Shown piece by piece: positions 1 through 13,404 of a stretch of 64,000 nt of DNA (position 1 is its first letter; the number at the start of each line of letters is the position of its first letter). The DNA is taken from NCBI GenBank assembly GCA_947044405.1, contig CAMRHE010000196.1, forward strand, positions 1,595,001 to 1,659,000. Direction: 5' to 3'. Source of the stretch: Leptodactylus fallax. Taxonomy: Eukaryota > Chordata > Amphibia > Anura > Leptodactylidae. The position numbers and the translations under genes are program-made. Below the pieces are notes generated by a model, which saw only the letters and a program-made list of their open reading frames with translations, searched no databases and was not told the DNA's origin.

Positions 1-74
1 TGTAAAACGGCATGTTTTTTTCCACCACACCAAACCGCAGCGTTTACGCCACGTGGGACCCTGGCCTTAAACTG
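1..74. repeat. CACGTGG-family MITE, right end only
   Basis: The window opens inside the right end of a short palindromic repeat seen at least seven times here. The diagnostic end is GCCACGTGGGACC followed by GGCCTTAA. Other copies lie at 9660-9889, 10360-10515, 16374-16681, 35613-35940, 40215-40559 and 54131-54411. It carries no coding capacity. The name is informal; the transposon superfamily is not settled. Confidence 0.65.
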
Positions 75-174
75 GAGAAATGGGATTCCTTGTCCTGTAA
101 GTGGTGCAAGTCCCAATCTATTAAAAAGTGCAGTACCATGCAAAAGGTAGGTGTGAAAAAAGCTGCAAAGTGAG

Positions 175-459
175 GCTACATTCACATGACCGAGGTGCAT
201 ATCAGCTGTGAAAAACATCCATTTTTCACGGTCGTTTTGCACCTGGGGGCACCTGTTTTCATAGATCCCCCATACATTTGAGTTTATGGAGGGGTCCGTG
301 AAATGGACATAACTTATATTTTGATGGTCTGCTGCAAATCAAAATAACTCTCATCTGAATAGCGCCCATTCACCTGAATTGAATTTAATGCTGTCGTGTG
401 ACGTTAAAATAACAGACATTACATGGTCATTATTCATCATTCAGTCATGTGTATATAGC
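175..459. repeat. Short MITE (GCTACATTCAC ends)
   Basis: This 285-bp sequence starts GCTACATTCACATGACC and ends with a degenerate inverted copy (..ACATGTGTATATAGC region). A second copy in opposite orientation lies at 54412-54722, with matching internal blocks (the Gs and As around the TGAAAAATGGA core and the AATGGACCATCAAAATA block). It is non-coding. Matching ends plus a dispersed second copy support a non-autonomous DNA transposon. I saw no clear target duplication. Confidence 0.6.
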
Positions 460-479
460 TTAAGACTTCTTTCAAAAAT

Positions 480-909
480 AGCGTCAATAGTTTATTTTTA
501 TAAATGAAGTGAATGAACAAAAGAAAAATGCAAATCACATCAATGTTTGGTGTGACTGCCCTTTAGAGGAGGAGTCCTAAAAGTGATGATATGACCCCCA
601 CAGAGCCCTGATCTCAACATCATCCAGTCTGTCTGGGATTACATGATGAGACAGAAGGATTGGAGCAAGCCTACATCCACAGAAGGTCTGTGCTTAGTCC
701 TCCAAGATGTCTGGAACAAGCTCTCTGCTGAGTTCCTTCAAAAACTGTCTGCTAGTGTAGAAGAATGGATGGAAAGCAAAGGGCAAAGGTCACACCAAAT
801 ATTGATGGGATTTAGATTTCTCTTAACACTATTAACACTCCTGTTTTTGAGAGCATTCTTACTTTGAAGCATTTTTCCTCACCTGCCAGAACTTTTGCAC
901 TGTATTGTA
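480..909 (+). mobile_element. Internally deleted Tc1-type remnant
   Basis: A degraded Tc1/mariner remnant retaining only the C-terminal part of a transposase and a right terminal repeat (ending CTTTTGCACTGTATTGTAC). Homologous pieces occur at 21236-21502 and, in opposite orientation, at 61749-62702. That last copy has both ends and shows the family terminus CAGTATTGTG. The left terminus here is lost. The copies share the same internally deleted architecture, so this was probably a non-autonomous subfamily. Confidence 0.65.
598..807 (+). pseudogene. Tc1 transposase C-terminal fragment
   Basis: The reading frame encodes the end of a Tc1 DDE domain: PQSPDLNIIQSVWDYM, then a helical tail with a KLSAEFLQKLSAS-like segment. 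The PDLN block is the usual context of the third catalytic residue. Here that position (codon 625-627, CAG) is glutamine rather than glutamate. The first two catalytic aspartates are absent because the upstream two thirds of the gene is missing. The open frame runs on to 867, but the tail after about 807 looks like terminal-repeat sequence. It cannot encode a working transposase. Confidence 0.65.
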
Positions 910-910
910 C

Positions 911-1479
911 ATTAAACATATGGTTTGAGATATGATTTGGACTTTAGTTCCAAGTTTCAGCAATGCTCTGACATCTTTGGTGCTACTTCAGCACTATAGT
1001 AGCTGCAGCTGTGGCTGCCAATAGTTGAATAGCAGGGAGGACTAGTGTCACGTGTGTCGCCTGATCCACTGGTTGGAGATCACAGATTTATAAAGTGTAA
1101 AATAAAAGACAAAGAAATGCTGAGCTCTGTTCAATATTGCTCAGAAATCTTTTCCCATTTAATCAAAATGTCTTTTCCCATTTAAGCAGATCCTGTATAT
1201 CAAACTTATATTGTAGATGACTATTAAAAAAAAAATCAGACTTTAATCCCTGGCAAGAGAGACAGAAAATGGATGTGAAAAAGTGGTTTATAACTGGCTG
1301 GCGACAATACAATCCCTAGTTTTCACAGGCGGCTATAAGACAATGAGGAAGGGTAGGAGGGACACGACTGATCTGGAACTATATACAAGATTGTCTTTTT
1401 TTGTGCATAAATATGAAACATATAAGGAAATAAGTAGATTTGTTTGGGAATTTCTGTAATAACACGCCCCCAGTGCCCT
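911..1479. other. No recognisable feature
   Basis: AT-rich sequence without a convincing open frame, terminal repeat or tandem structure. Nothing here could be assigned. Confidence 0.4.
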
Positions 1480-1790
1480 GTCAGTTTTAGTGCCCTCCAT
1501 AGTGCCCACATAATAACAATGCTCCACATAGTGACCCAATAGTAATAATGTTCCTCCAGTGTGCCTCTATTGGTAATAGTGCTACCAATAGTAATAATGT
1601 TCCTCCAGTGTGCCTCTATTGGTAATAGTGCACCATAGTGCCCCCAATAGTAATAATGCTGTCCCAAGTGTGACCATATTAGAAACAATGCCCCAACAGT
1701 AAAACAGCTCCCCCATTATTAAAAGTGGTCCTATAGCATCCCAAATGGCAACAAGGCTTCCCCAGTATACCCCCATACAACCATCAAATT
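1480..1790. repeat. Degenerate minisatellite, about 51-bp period
   Basis: A block containing AGTAATAATGTTCCTCCAGT and CCTCTATTGGTAATAGTGC recurs with a period near 51 bp around 1539 and 1590, and decays outward on both sides. Overlapping open frames on the minus strand arise from the repeat and are not genes. Confidence 0.6.
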
Positions 1791-2005
1791 AAATGTACCA
1801 CCTAAGGAGTAAAAGGAAAAAAACAAAACAAAGAAATACTCATCTCACTCTTGTTTCATGCTGCCATCTGCAATGTGGAGCAGGCCACAGTACTCTTCTG
1901 ACCTGAACTGTCTGCGACACCTCCTGTGCTGTTAATCCGCGCTCTCATAAGCCACAGGTCTAAGTGACCTGTGACATATAAGGTTGAATAGCAGATCAGG
2001 GAGGT

Positions 2006-2340
2006 TGTTCACACAAGGAATTTGCAGCTGATTTTGAGGTTGATTTTGCCTCAAAATCGGCTCCAAATTCCATCTGGAATCTGCATTCCGTTATTTTCAA
2101 TGGGAGACAGTGGCGGATTCTGCCGATTATGTGGTTGATTCAGCTGCATACCCTTGCGGCATGAGACTGCTGCTGAATAGCCCATTGTATCTAAGGCTAA
2201 TCAGTGAGTAAACCTTCTGCGGAAAACTGAAGCTCTGTGGGTTACATAGGAATGGAATTTGAAGAATAATCCACGGTGGAGGAACACCTGAAATTCCTCT
2301 CCAAATTCTGTTAAGTAAACGGGGCCTAAGACTACCGTGC
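2006..2340. repeat. Probable MITE (TTCACACAAGGAAT type)
   Basis: Non-coding sequence opening GTTCACACAAGGAATTTG and closing near GTAAACGGGGCCTAAG. A shorter relative with the same opening and AAAGCCTAAG-type close is at 15608-15726. It has internal self-complementary blocks (GATTTTGAGG / CCTCAAAATC). Superfamily unknown. Confidence 0.45.
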
Positions 2341-3323
2341 CTTGGTGCATTTATCATGTGTAGTTGATTGTGAGGTTGGGGTACATTCAGAGCTCTAGAT
2401 AAAAGATCCGGCGCTCCTGCTTTTTTGCACTAGAGACATCCTGGAATTGGCTACTTTTTAGAGAAGACAAAGGTCCCAAAAATGATTGAAAAATAGACCC
2501 AAGGATGGGAAAGGTATCTATCTAGCCACAGCCAGTGAGATGATTATGGACCTCAAATATCTTAATCCAAAATTAGAGCAGAGCACCACCATCTTGTTTA
2601 AGTTCCAGTAATAAATAAAAGCCCATTTGTTCTAGTTAGTAGTTTGGTCAAAGTATAGAGACCACACTTTGCCATTAGTGGAGTTATAGTTGTTTAGAAA
2701 GTAATATTTCGTTTGGTCATTGAGAGGGCAATGCCGAGTCATGAAGGGGTTAAACCCACTCTATGGTCATTTTCCCACAGATGAATCAGAGCTGATTATG
2801 AATTAATATCAACTGGCCAAAAATAGGAAATAAATGTTAGAAGAAGTTGAATGACATAAATGTTATTGCGGCTTTTTCTTCCCATGTTTCTTAGAGATAC
2901 GTTGTTTCACTTCCTTTAGCTTTTGGTTTTAGCTTTTAGCTTGTCCGGAAACCTATGATTCTTGAATAGATTGAGCTGAGAAGAAATGTTAACACTAAAC
3001 TATTTCAAGACACTAAGTCATTTTAAATGGGAAGTTAGTATTCCTTCTGTCAAACAAAGACTTCTTAATGTTGATACTCTGAGATCCAGATGTGACATAG
3101 CTTATTTTATAATAGGACAAAGTGCTTCAGTTTTCCAATTCTTCTCAGTATATGTTCTACTCTGATCGTAAGTTGTATCTATCTAGTCTCTAGTATATGT
3201 GGCGCATTGCTATGGCTGCTTATGTATTATGTCCACTGGATTCTTTACCTCTAAGGCTGTAGTTATTACCAGGTATTCTGTGCCTGAACCACTGGATTGT
3301 TTCAATTACAATCTGTGTAAATA
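2341..3323. other. No recognisable feature
   Basis: About 1 kb of AT-rich sequence with no long open frame, no terminal repeats that I could pair, and no tandem array. It is the left flank of the intact Tc1 element. Confidence 0.4.
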
Positions 3324-4960
<1,637 letters not shown>

Positions 4961-4962
4961 TA

Positions 4963-5374
4963 TGCTCTAAAATCGTCAAGCCAAGCGTTGGGTTAACAGG
5001 GGACCCACTTTAATTCTGTTACCCAAGTGCCCATATACAACTAGAACTTATATATTTTACCTACTAATAGAGAGTACCAGTCCTGTGCTCATAGTATTTT
5101 ACATTATTTTCCACAAATCATATTATCTTCTACAGATGGTTTTCATACTATTGAATTATATCATCCAATTTTCTAAATGTGTGGATTCAGTATTTTACTG
5201 CCCCGGGCTCTTGCATGCAGTGAATTGAGTCTGCAGTTTTGGGAGCTGTAGTCTGGAAATAGCTGGTATAGTTTTGCCACAAGTTGAAGACTATTTGGGG
5301 TCAATTTATAAAGACTGGCACTTTGGGTTCTAGTCTTAATCCATTTGTGCATTGGCTCCCGCATCTTAATAATG
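4963..5374. other. Spacer between two inverted Tc1 siblings
   Basis: About 410 bp of single-copy-looking sequence separating Tc1 copies 1 and 2, which lie in opposite orientation. No gene or repeat recognised. Confidence 0.4.
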
Positions 5375-5376
5375 TA

Positions 5377-7012
<1,636 letters not shown>

Positions 7013-7014
7013 TA

Positions 7015-9659
7015 TGTGGACTACGGGGAGGTCCCACATGCCAGAAATAAATACTGCGCCAGTTAAAGACCGGTGTAGACTTCTGGTGTTACTCACGCTT
7101 TTTCTGCTGTGAGTTATAGTAAATCTGAGGAGCTGAGGCATCCCTGCCAGGGCCTGCCTAGATTTCTGTCCTGTTCTACCCACTTATTTGATGAACAGGA
7201 CACAAAACAGGAAAAGTCACAATTATTGTGCAAAAACCAATGTAAATGCAACAAAAATTGCAACTTTTCATGCTATGTATGGCAGAAAACTGGCAAGTTA
7301 AATCAGCTTAATTGTGCTACACTATAGCTTTAGTACTTATGGCTTAAGAGCCTGTCTAGTTCAAGGGTGCAGTCTGCTATCTACCATGCACTGGGAGACA
7401 GACATGTTTGCTATTCTCCCCTGTGCTTACCACTTTTGTATAAAGTGGGTGGAGCAGGAAGGGTATCAAGGCGGCTGGGATGGTCATCCCACTGCCCAAC
7501 AGATTTACTATTAGTTACACCAGAAGACTGGGGCAAGTTATAGCTAAAATCTATGAGCGCTCCTAACTGGTATATATTTCAATTCTGTCACATGGGATCT
7601 CCCAAGAATAATTCTAGTGCATTTTACGCCATTGGATTAAGACAGGGACATGAAACCCTGCTCTCCGTTTGTTTCAGGTGACTCTAACCTATCTGTCTGC
7701 AGGGCTGGGTTGATATACTGGGTTCTGGTTACAGGTTTAGGTTACAACTACATGGTGACTGGTGGCCATACGCAAATCACTCTACTACATCATAACTAAT
7801 GATAGTATTCGTGGTTACTGTGAGTCAAACGTTGGAGGAAATCCAAACCTGTTGGATTTCAGTGCAGCCACGCTGACTATTATTAGTTGCAACTTAACAC
7901 AGTAAAATTGCAATTTTATGTTGCACAGCCACAAGTCGTGGTGTAGCCCTAGCCTTACCCTAGCTGCTCTCTATGACCTGATGTGTCATGTCCAATAAAA
8001 CCTATTACAGTATATACTTGGTGATTCACAGCCCGTTCTAATCAGTTAACAGACTCCTTCTACTTATTATGTGTTCCAGTTACACACGCTGAGACACCTT
8101 CTCACTGTACAACAGCATTCATTAGAAATGTGTGGGATTAAATGCTAATGTATATACGCAGGACTAATTTATTTAATACTTGAATAAATCTTTCAGTAAA
8201 AATATCTCTCTGACATTTTGCAACGTGAAAACTAATGGAATCTTTGGGAACATAAACAAGAATACAATGTAACACAATAAGAACACGCTAACATTTCCAA
8301 ATGTGACGGTAAAACTGGGTCAAGTTAACTATTTCGTCGCTTCCTCTTAATTGATGGCCAATTAGTATTAATCTCTCCTTTAAACACACATGAATTGGTG
8401 CCATTTAATAATACCAGCTTGATGGAAAATGTGAAATTCAACAGCCTCCACCAACAAAAAAGTGCCAGGAGGAGGTTGGCACCACACGATACATTGCTGT
8501 GGGTTGATTGTCATAATACAGTCTGCGCTTCATAATGTTTCTGACACCACTAGAAAATGTTGCTTCCAAGAGCTAGATTGGCATCTACTAGATCTTCACC
8601 TGCCAACATGACGAAATCAATTTCCATTCCTCCAGGCAGTCAGTGTTAAATGAGGGGGATCTACCAAAATAATAATTAAAGTAAATGTCAGGAAATTAGA
8701 GCTTGCCTGCCCATCAGTTGCCAATACACATGCAATTTACTAGGCAGGAATACACACTTGTGTCATTTCAAGATAACACCTTCAATAGAAGATTTATTTC
8801 AGCTATTCCCATAGTCGAGTCATATAGTTTCAGGTTAAGTTTTTTTTTTTTTTTTTTCTAAAGTAATAACAAATCCGTTATTTCATAAGGCTATCACCTA
8901 CGGAGTACACAAGGTAGGTGATAAATGTCTGATTTTTAGGGGTCGACCACTGTAACCCCCATAATCATAAGAACGAAGATCCCTCAATTCCTCCTTCATG
9001 CATCAGTTCTTCAGAATTTTTTTATATACAGATTTGGTGGAAATTTACAAGGAGCAGATGCTTGCATGCTCGACTGTCATTCCATTTAGGACCCCCATTT
9101 AGTGTTCATTGGAGATCCCAGTGTTGGCCCCAACGACGATCAAACTTCTATGTCCATTGTTGGACAACTTCTTTATTGAAAAAAACCGAATATAAGAAAT
9201 ACAAGAAATTAGATAAAAGGAAAGAAGATCCTCCCCCTAAGAGTTTATAATCTAAAGTCTTTTAAGAGTCACTGGGAATTATTAAGATATAAACTAAACA
9301 TCTTTTTGCAGTTTTCTCATGTGCCAAAAGCAGAATAATCCCTTATTGTATCCTGTTGGGAAAAGAACCATTTTCTTTATGTTGAGAAAAATGTTCTGAA
9401 AGAAAATAAGGTACAAAGTGGCAATAAGCAACAAAAATTACTGCACACATTTACTCAGGCTGGTGTTTTATACCCCAGTCTAATGGCACTATTACACGTA
9501 TGGTTGAATTGTGGGTACTGCACATAGATTACAGCTATTTGCCAGACCACACCTGTGCTTGTAACTTCAAACAATAGCAAATCCTGGTAGAAGAAACCAA
9601 TTACAAGTAATCTGCGTACAGTACCAGCAGCTCAGCCACAAATGTTCAATACTATCCTT
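7015..9659. other. Mostly unassigned sequence; weak MITE remnant near 7660-7740
   Basis: Long AT-rich stretch without a recognisable gene. Around 7660-7740 the sequence (GTTTCAGGTGACTC, then GGTTGATATACTGG and TTCTGGTTACAGG) resembles the inner right part of the TTAA MITE at 30384-30988 and may be an old fragment. A poly-T run lies near 8840-8857. A 62-codon open frame at 9062 has no family features. Confidence 0.35.
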
Positions 9660-9889
9660 TTTTACCACAATTCTGTTTTCCTCTGTGGACTTTCTGTCCC
9701 TATTATACCGATACAGAAAAACCCAGCGTTTCCGTAGGTATAACTGACAGGCTGCGATTTACAAAAAAACAATGGTTTTTGAAATCGCAGCATGTCCGCT
9801 GCAGATATTTTTCTGAAATCTGTGGATGGGATTATCCACTTTGCAGGTACTGTAAAATGCTGCGGTTTTTGCAATGTGGGGCCATGGCC
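9660..9889. repeat. CACGTGG-family MITE, right half
   Basis: Matches the inner and right portions of the family: GAAATCGCAGCATGTCCGCT, GGATGGGATTATCCA and the terminus ATGTGGGGCCATGGCC. It is directly abutted at its outer end by the TTAA MITE that follows. Confidence 0.6.
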
Positions 9890-10359
9890 TTAAAGGGGTT
9901 TTCCACAAAGAGAAGAACTTTCTCTTGATCCACATTCAACCTGAATGCAGCCCGGCTGATTGTGGGCAGGACTGGTGGCGGAGATAGTTGAAGTACACAC
10001 TAGGCTATGGGCAGCACAATGGCTCAGTGGTTAGCGCTGCAGTCCTGGCTTTGAATCCTGCCAAGGACATCTGCAAGGAGTTTGTATGTTCTCCCCGTTT
10101 TTGCGTGGGTTTCCTCCCACACTTCAAAGACATGCTGATAGGGAATATAGATTGTGAGCCCTATATGGGACAGTGACTGTCAATGTCTGTGAAGCGCTGC
10201 GGAATATGACGGCGCTATATAAGCATAATAAATAATAATAATAGGCTATCTACAGGGCTCTCATTCATTTCAATGGGACCACCAACAGGCTCTCCCACAT
10301 TTAGCCTGGCTGAATTTGAGAAAGGCCTTGTAGTCTTCTCTTCGTGGGAACCCCTTTAA
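9890..10359. mobile_element. T2-type (TTAA) MITE
   Basis: Bounded by TTAA at 9890-9893 and 10356-10359. Ends are inverted: TTAAAGGGGTTTTCCACAAA on the left against the complement of TTCGTGGGAACCCCTTTAA on the right, both with AGAGAAGA-type continuation. TTAA plus AAAGG ends match the T2/Kolobok MITEs described in Xenopus (family knowledge). Non-coding. It hosts a nested SINE (10009-10241). Confidence 0.75.
10009..10241 (+). mobile_element. tRNA-derived SINE with target duplication
   Basis: A 233-bp SINE flanked by the 8-bp direct repeat TAGGCTAT (10001-10008 and 10242-10249). Near its start, TGGCTCAGTGG fits a Pol III box A. The later TTTGAATCC segment is a decayed box B. A body with TTGTATGTTCTCCCCG and GCGCTATATAAG follows, then an AATAATAATA tail. 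This is retroposed and not a functional tRNA. It lies inside the TTAA MITE, so it arrived later. Confidence 0.85.
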
Positions 10360-10515
10360 AGCCGGGACCCATGTGGTGTAAACCATGGTGGAGGCGCCGC
10401 TGAAAAAAGTCACATTTTACAGTCACTGCAAAGTAGTGAATCCCATCCACACATTGGAAAAAAAACAAAACCGCAGCATGTCAATTATACCTATGGAAAC
10501 ATAGTGCAGTTCCTA
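10360..10515. repeat. CACGTGG-family MITE, left part
   Basis: Begins AAGCCGGGACCCATGTGG immediately after the TTAA of the preceding MITE and continues through AATCCCATCCACACATTG and CCGCAGCATGTCAATTATAC, blocks shared with 40215-40559. Truncated on its right side. Confidence 0.6.
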
Positions 10516-11898
10516 CATCTCCAACTTGCTATGTGCTATGTGCAGTTGGGCCCGACTTTAGAGCCTTGCCTAGCCAATCTCTGAAAAACTGTGTGAGTAA
10601 AGATCTGCTTCAGCAGCCATACCTTGCCTGACCAATACAGGTTCAAAGCCTTGCTTGTTCCTGTGAGGGTATCTGTTGGTTTTTCTCGAATTCTCTCAGT
10701 TTTCCTGTGTTTCGATGCATTTTGACTTCGCACCTTTCTACGAAGATGTGCCAGATACCTGTTACCAACTCTGTCTTGTCCCGACTTCACACCAACCTAT
10801 TCATCCTCATCTGCCCGATACCTGTTACTTACTCTTTGGCCTGTACCCAATCACATTTTTTCCTGACCACTTGGTGCAGTGTATTGGTGTCTTTCTGGCC
10901 CCTGGCAAGCTGTCACCTACACTGGGACCACTCGATGAAGAAATAACCTGGTAGTATTGCCACAGCAAAGTCCAGATCCCTGTACAGGGATTAAAGGGTG
11001 AATACTAGGGAGGATACTTAGACAACACTCTTGGAAGTGGCTAGTGGATCCACAACTTGCTGTCCATTGTATATAGCATGCTGTCTGAGGCATCACTCTA
11101 AATGGGGGATTGAGGGGCCAATTCATCTGCAGGCTTGTGTTTGTCACCCTCAGTTTTTGCACCCTCAGCCCTTTCATTTTGAAAACCCATGCTGGTCTGA
11201 GACTTCATCAATGTGATCATCTGACGCTTATTTATAACAGATCAGTAGACCACTTTATCCTAGTATCTGTATATCTCCAGGCTGACATGCTCTCTCTCGT
11301 TACCAGGTATTTTGTCTTGCTTAGAACTTATTTTGCAGACACAGAGATCCTCCATAGCCTCACAGGTGCACTGCTTTATATAGCCCTGATGGTTTATATC
11401 TTATCTGTTCCTCCAGCCTCAGCTACATTACTGAAACGTCTCCTTTTACACTGTTTGTCCTTAATGCCTCTCAGGGTGCCCTTATACTATATGATTTTCA
11501 GGTATGTTTAAAAACAAGTGCCCTTTTAAAAACCGCTGGTGTTTTTACATATGTTTTACATATGCATTTTTGCTTTAGGTTGGCTTTATATGATCGATTT
11601 CTGCATGTATTTTTCTGATTAAGGAAAGGGAGTGAGAGAGTATTATGGACAGATGTTACTCCTTCTTTTGTATCCACTTCTGATTTTAGTTTAAAAACTG
11701 CCCCATAAAATGAATGCAAAAACTGAAAAACGCGTTGTGTAAGAGCTCCCTGACTCTTACTGGCCTATTACATGGCCCAATAAATCAGGTCAATTATTGG
11801 GACCAGGTATTCCTAGAAATGATTGTTCCTGATAATTGCCCTATCTAAGGTATGGACACATGTTCAGGTTTTGTTAGCCCCTTCCTGCCAGTGACATA
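10516..11898. other. Unassigned sequence; possible old retroelement debris
   Basis: Contains several short open frames (10676-10954, 11110-11511) with no recognisable domain. The stretch near 10980 (CAGATCCCTGTACAGGGATT) weakly resembles 58020-58060, hinting at a dispersed repeat, perhaps LTR-related. I could not find paired LTRs or a primer-binding site. Confidence 0.3.
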
Positions 11899-12861
11899 CA
11901 GTGGGAAAAAAATATTTAGTCAGCCACCATTTGTGCAAGTTCTCCCACTTAAAAAGATGAGAGAGTCCTGTAATTGACATCATAGGTAGACCTCAACTAT
12001 GAGAGACAAAACAAGAAAACAAATCCAGAAAATCATTGTTTGATTTTTAAAGAATTTATTTGCAAATTATGGTGGAAAATAAGTATTTGGTCACCTACAA
12101 ACAAGCAAGATTTCTGGCTCTCAGACCTGTAACTTCTTTAAGAGGCTCCTCTGTCCTCCATTCATTATCTGTAGTAATGGCGCCTGTTTGACATTGTTAT
12201 CAGTATAAAAGACACCTGTCCACAACCTCAAACAGTCACACTCCAAACTCCACTATGGTGAAGACCAAAGAGCTGGGGAAGGACACCAGAAACAAAATTG
12301 TAGACCTGCACCAGGCTGGGAAGACTGAATCTGCAATAGGCAAGCAGCTTGGTGTGAAGAAATCAACTGTGGGAGCAATAATTAGAAAATGGAAGTCATA
12401 CAAGACCACTGATAATCTCCCTCGATCAGGGGCTCCATGCAAGATATCACCCCGTGGAGTCAAAATGATTACAAGAACGGTGAGCAAAAATCCCAGGACC
12501 AGGAAGAATGATCCGTGTACATGAAAGAGTGAATGGGGCCATGTATCGTGAGATTTTGAGTGCAAACCTCCTTCCATCAACAAGGGCATTGAAGATGAAA
12601 CATGGCTAGGTCTTTCAGCATGACAATGATCCCAAGCACACCGCCAGGGCAATGAAGGAGTGGCTTCGTAAGAAGCATTTCAAGGTCCTGGAGTGGCCTA
12701 GCCAGTTTCCAGACCTCAACCCCATAGAAAACCTTTGGAGGGAGTTGAAAGTCCATGTTGCCCAGCGACAGCCCCAAAACATCACTGCTCTAGAGGAGAT
12801 CTGCATGGAGGAATGGGCCAACATACCAGCAACAGTGTGTGCCAACGTTGTGAAGACTGAG
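11899..12861 (+). mobile_element. Tc1-family element, internally deleted and 3'-truncated
   Basis: A different Tc1 family: the left end CAGTGGGAAAAAAATATTTA follows TA at 11897-11898. A long terminal-repeat/UTR region leads into a transposase start at 12255. About 100 codons are missing near 12500, and the right terminal repeat is gone. Homology stops around 12861 at an unrelated sequence with a GCGGCCGC site. It cannot move by itself. Confidence 0.85.
12255..12861 (+). pseudogene. Tc1 transposase remnant
   Basis: The first 85 codons ([17 protein letters not shown]...) encode the N-terminal DNA-binding half, including a helix-turn-helix ([18 protein letters not shown]). The frame then collapses: an internal deletion removes the first catalytic aspartate, and the frame is interrupted near 12500-12610. 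The C-terminal part resumes with [10 protein letters not shown] and [10 protein letters not shown], keeping the second aspartate and the glutamate with DD34E spacing. The coding sequence is cut off before the natural C terminus. Non-functional. Confidence 0.85.
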
Positions 12862-12922
12862 CGGCCGCCATATTTAAGTATCCGACATCCGCCGTACTAT
12901 TACAGCGGATGTCGGGAAGTGG

Positions 12923-13404
12923 TTAAAGGGAGTCTACCACTAAAATTGCTTCTTAACCACTTATATGCTGTTGTGGGGTCAGATAGTGACATAGTGAACA
13001 TACCTTTCTAGTGTCAATGTACAGTCTTGCTACTGAAAAATTCAACCATTATTCCACATGCAAATGAGTTGTCCAGTGTACTTGGGACAAGGTCACACCT
13101 GCTGTAGCACCACCTTCTTTTGTGGATGCTGCAAATTGCTTTCCATGGGACATGTCAATCTTTCTGTTTTGTTTGGCATCATACCATACCAGCATACCAT
13201 AAAAGAAAATTGGTGCTCCAGCAGGTGTGGCCCAGCCCTGAGTGCACCAGTTCATTTACTTATGGAATAAAAATTTAATTTCTCAGCAGAAAGATTGCAC
13301 TTTGACCCAAGAAAGGTATGTTCACTACAGTATGCAACTAACCAGTCCTGCAATAGCATAGAAGTTGTTTAGAAGCAATTTTGGTGACGGAAGACTCCCT
13401 TGGA
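12923..13404. mobile_element. T2-type foldback MITE
   Basis: Left end TTAAAGGGAGTCTACCAC; the right end is the complement of AAGGGAGTCTTCCGTCACC. Both continue into AAAATTGCTTCT. The two arms stay complementary for some 200 bp (for example GTGAACATACCTTTCT near 12996 pairs with AGAAAGGTATGTTCAC near 13312). TTAA is intact on the left (12923-12926) and mutated on the right. Non-coding palindrome. Confidence 0.75.

Noticed and set aside
1323..1776. Minus-strand open frames of 64-121 codons
   Set aside because: They cover the degenerate 51-bp minisatellite and read as its translation.
10009..10241. Functional tRNA gene
   Set aside because: Box A is recognisable but box B is decayed, no cloverleaf is evident, and the A/T-rich tail plus 8-bp duplication mark it as a SINE.
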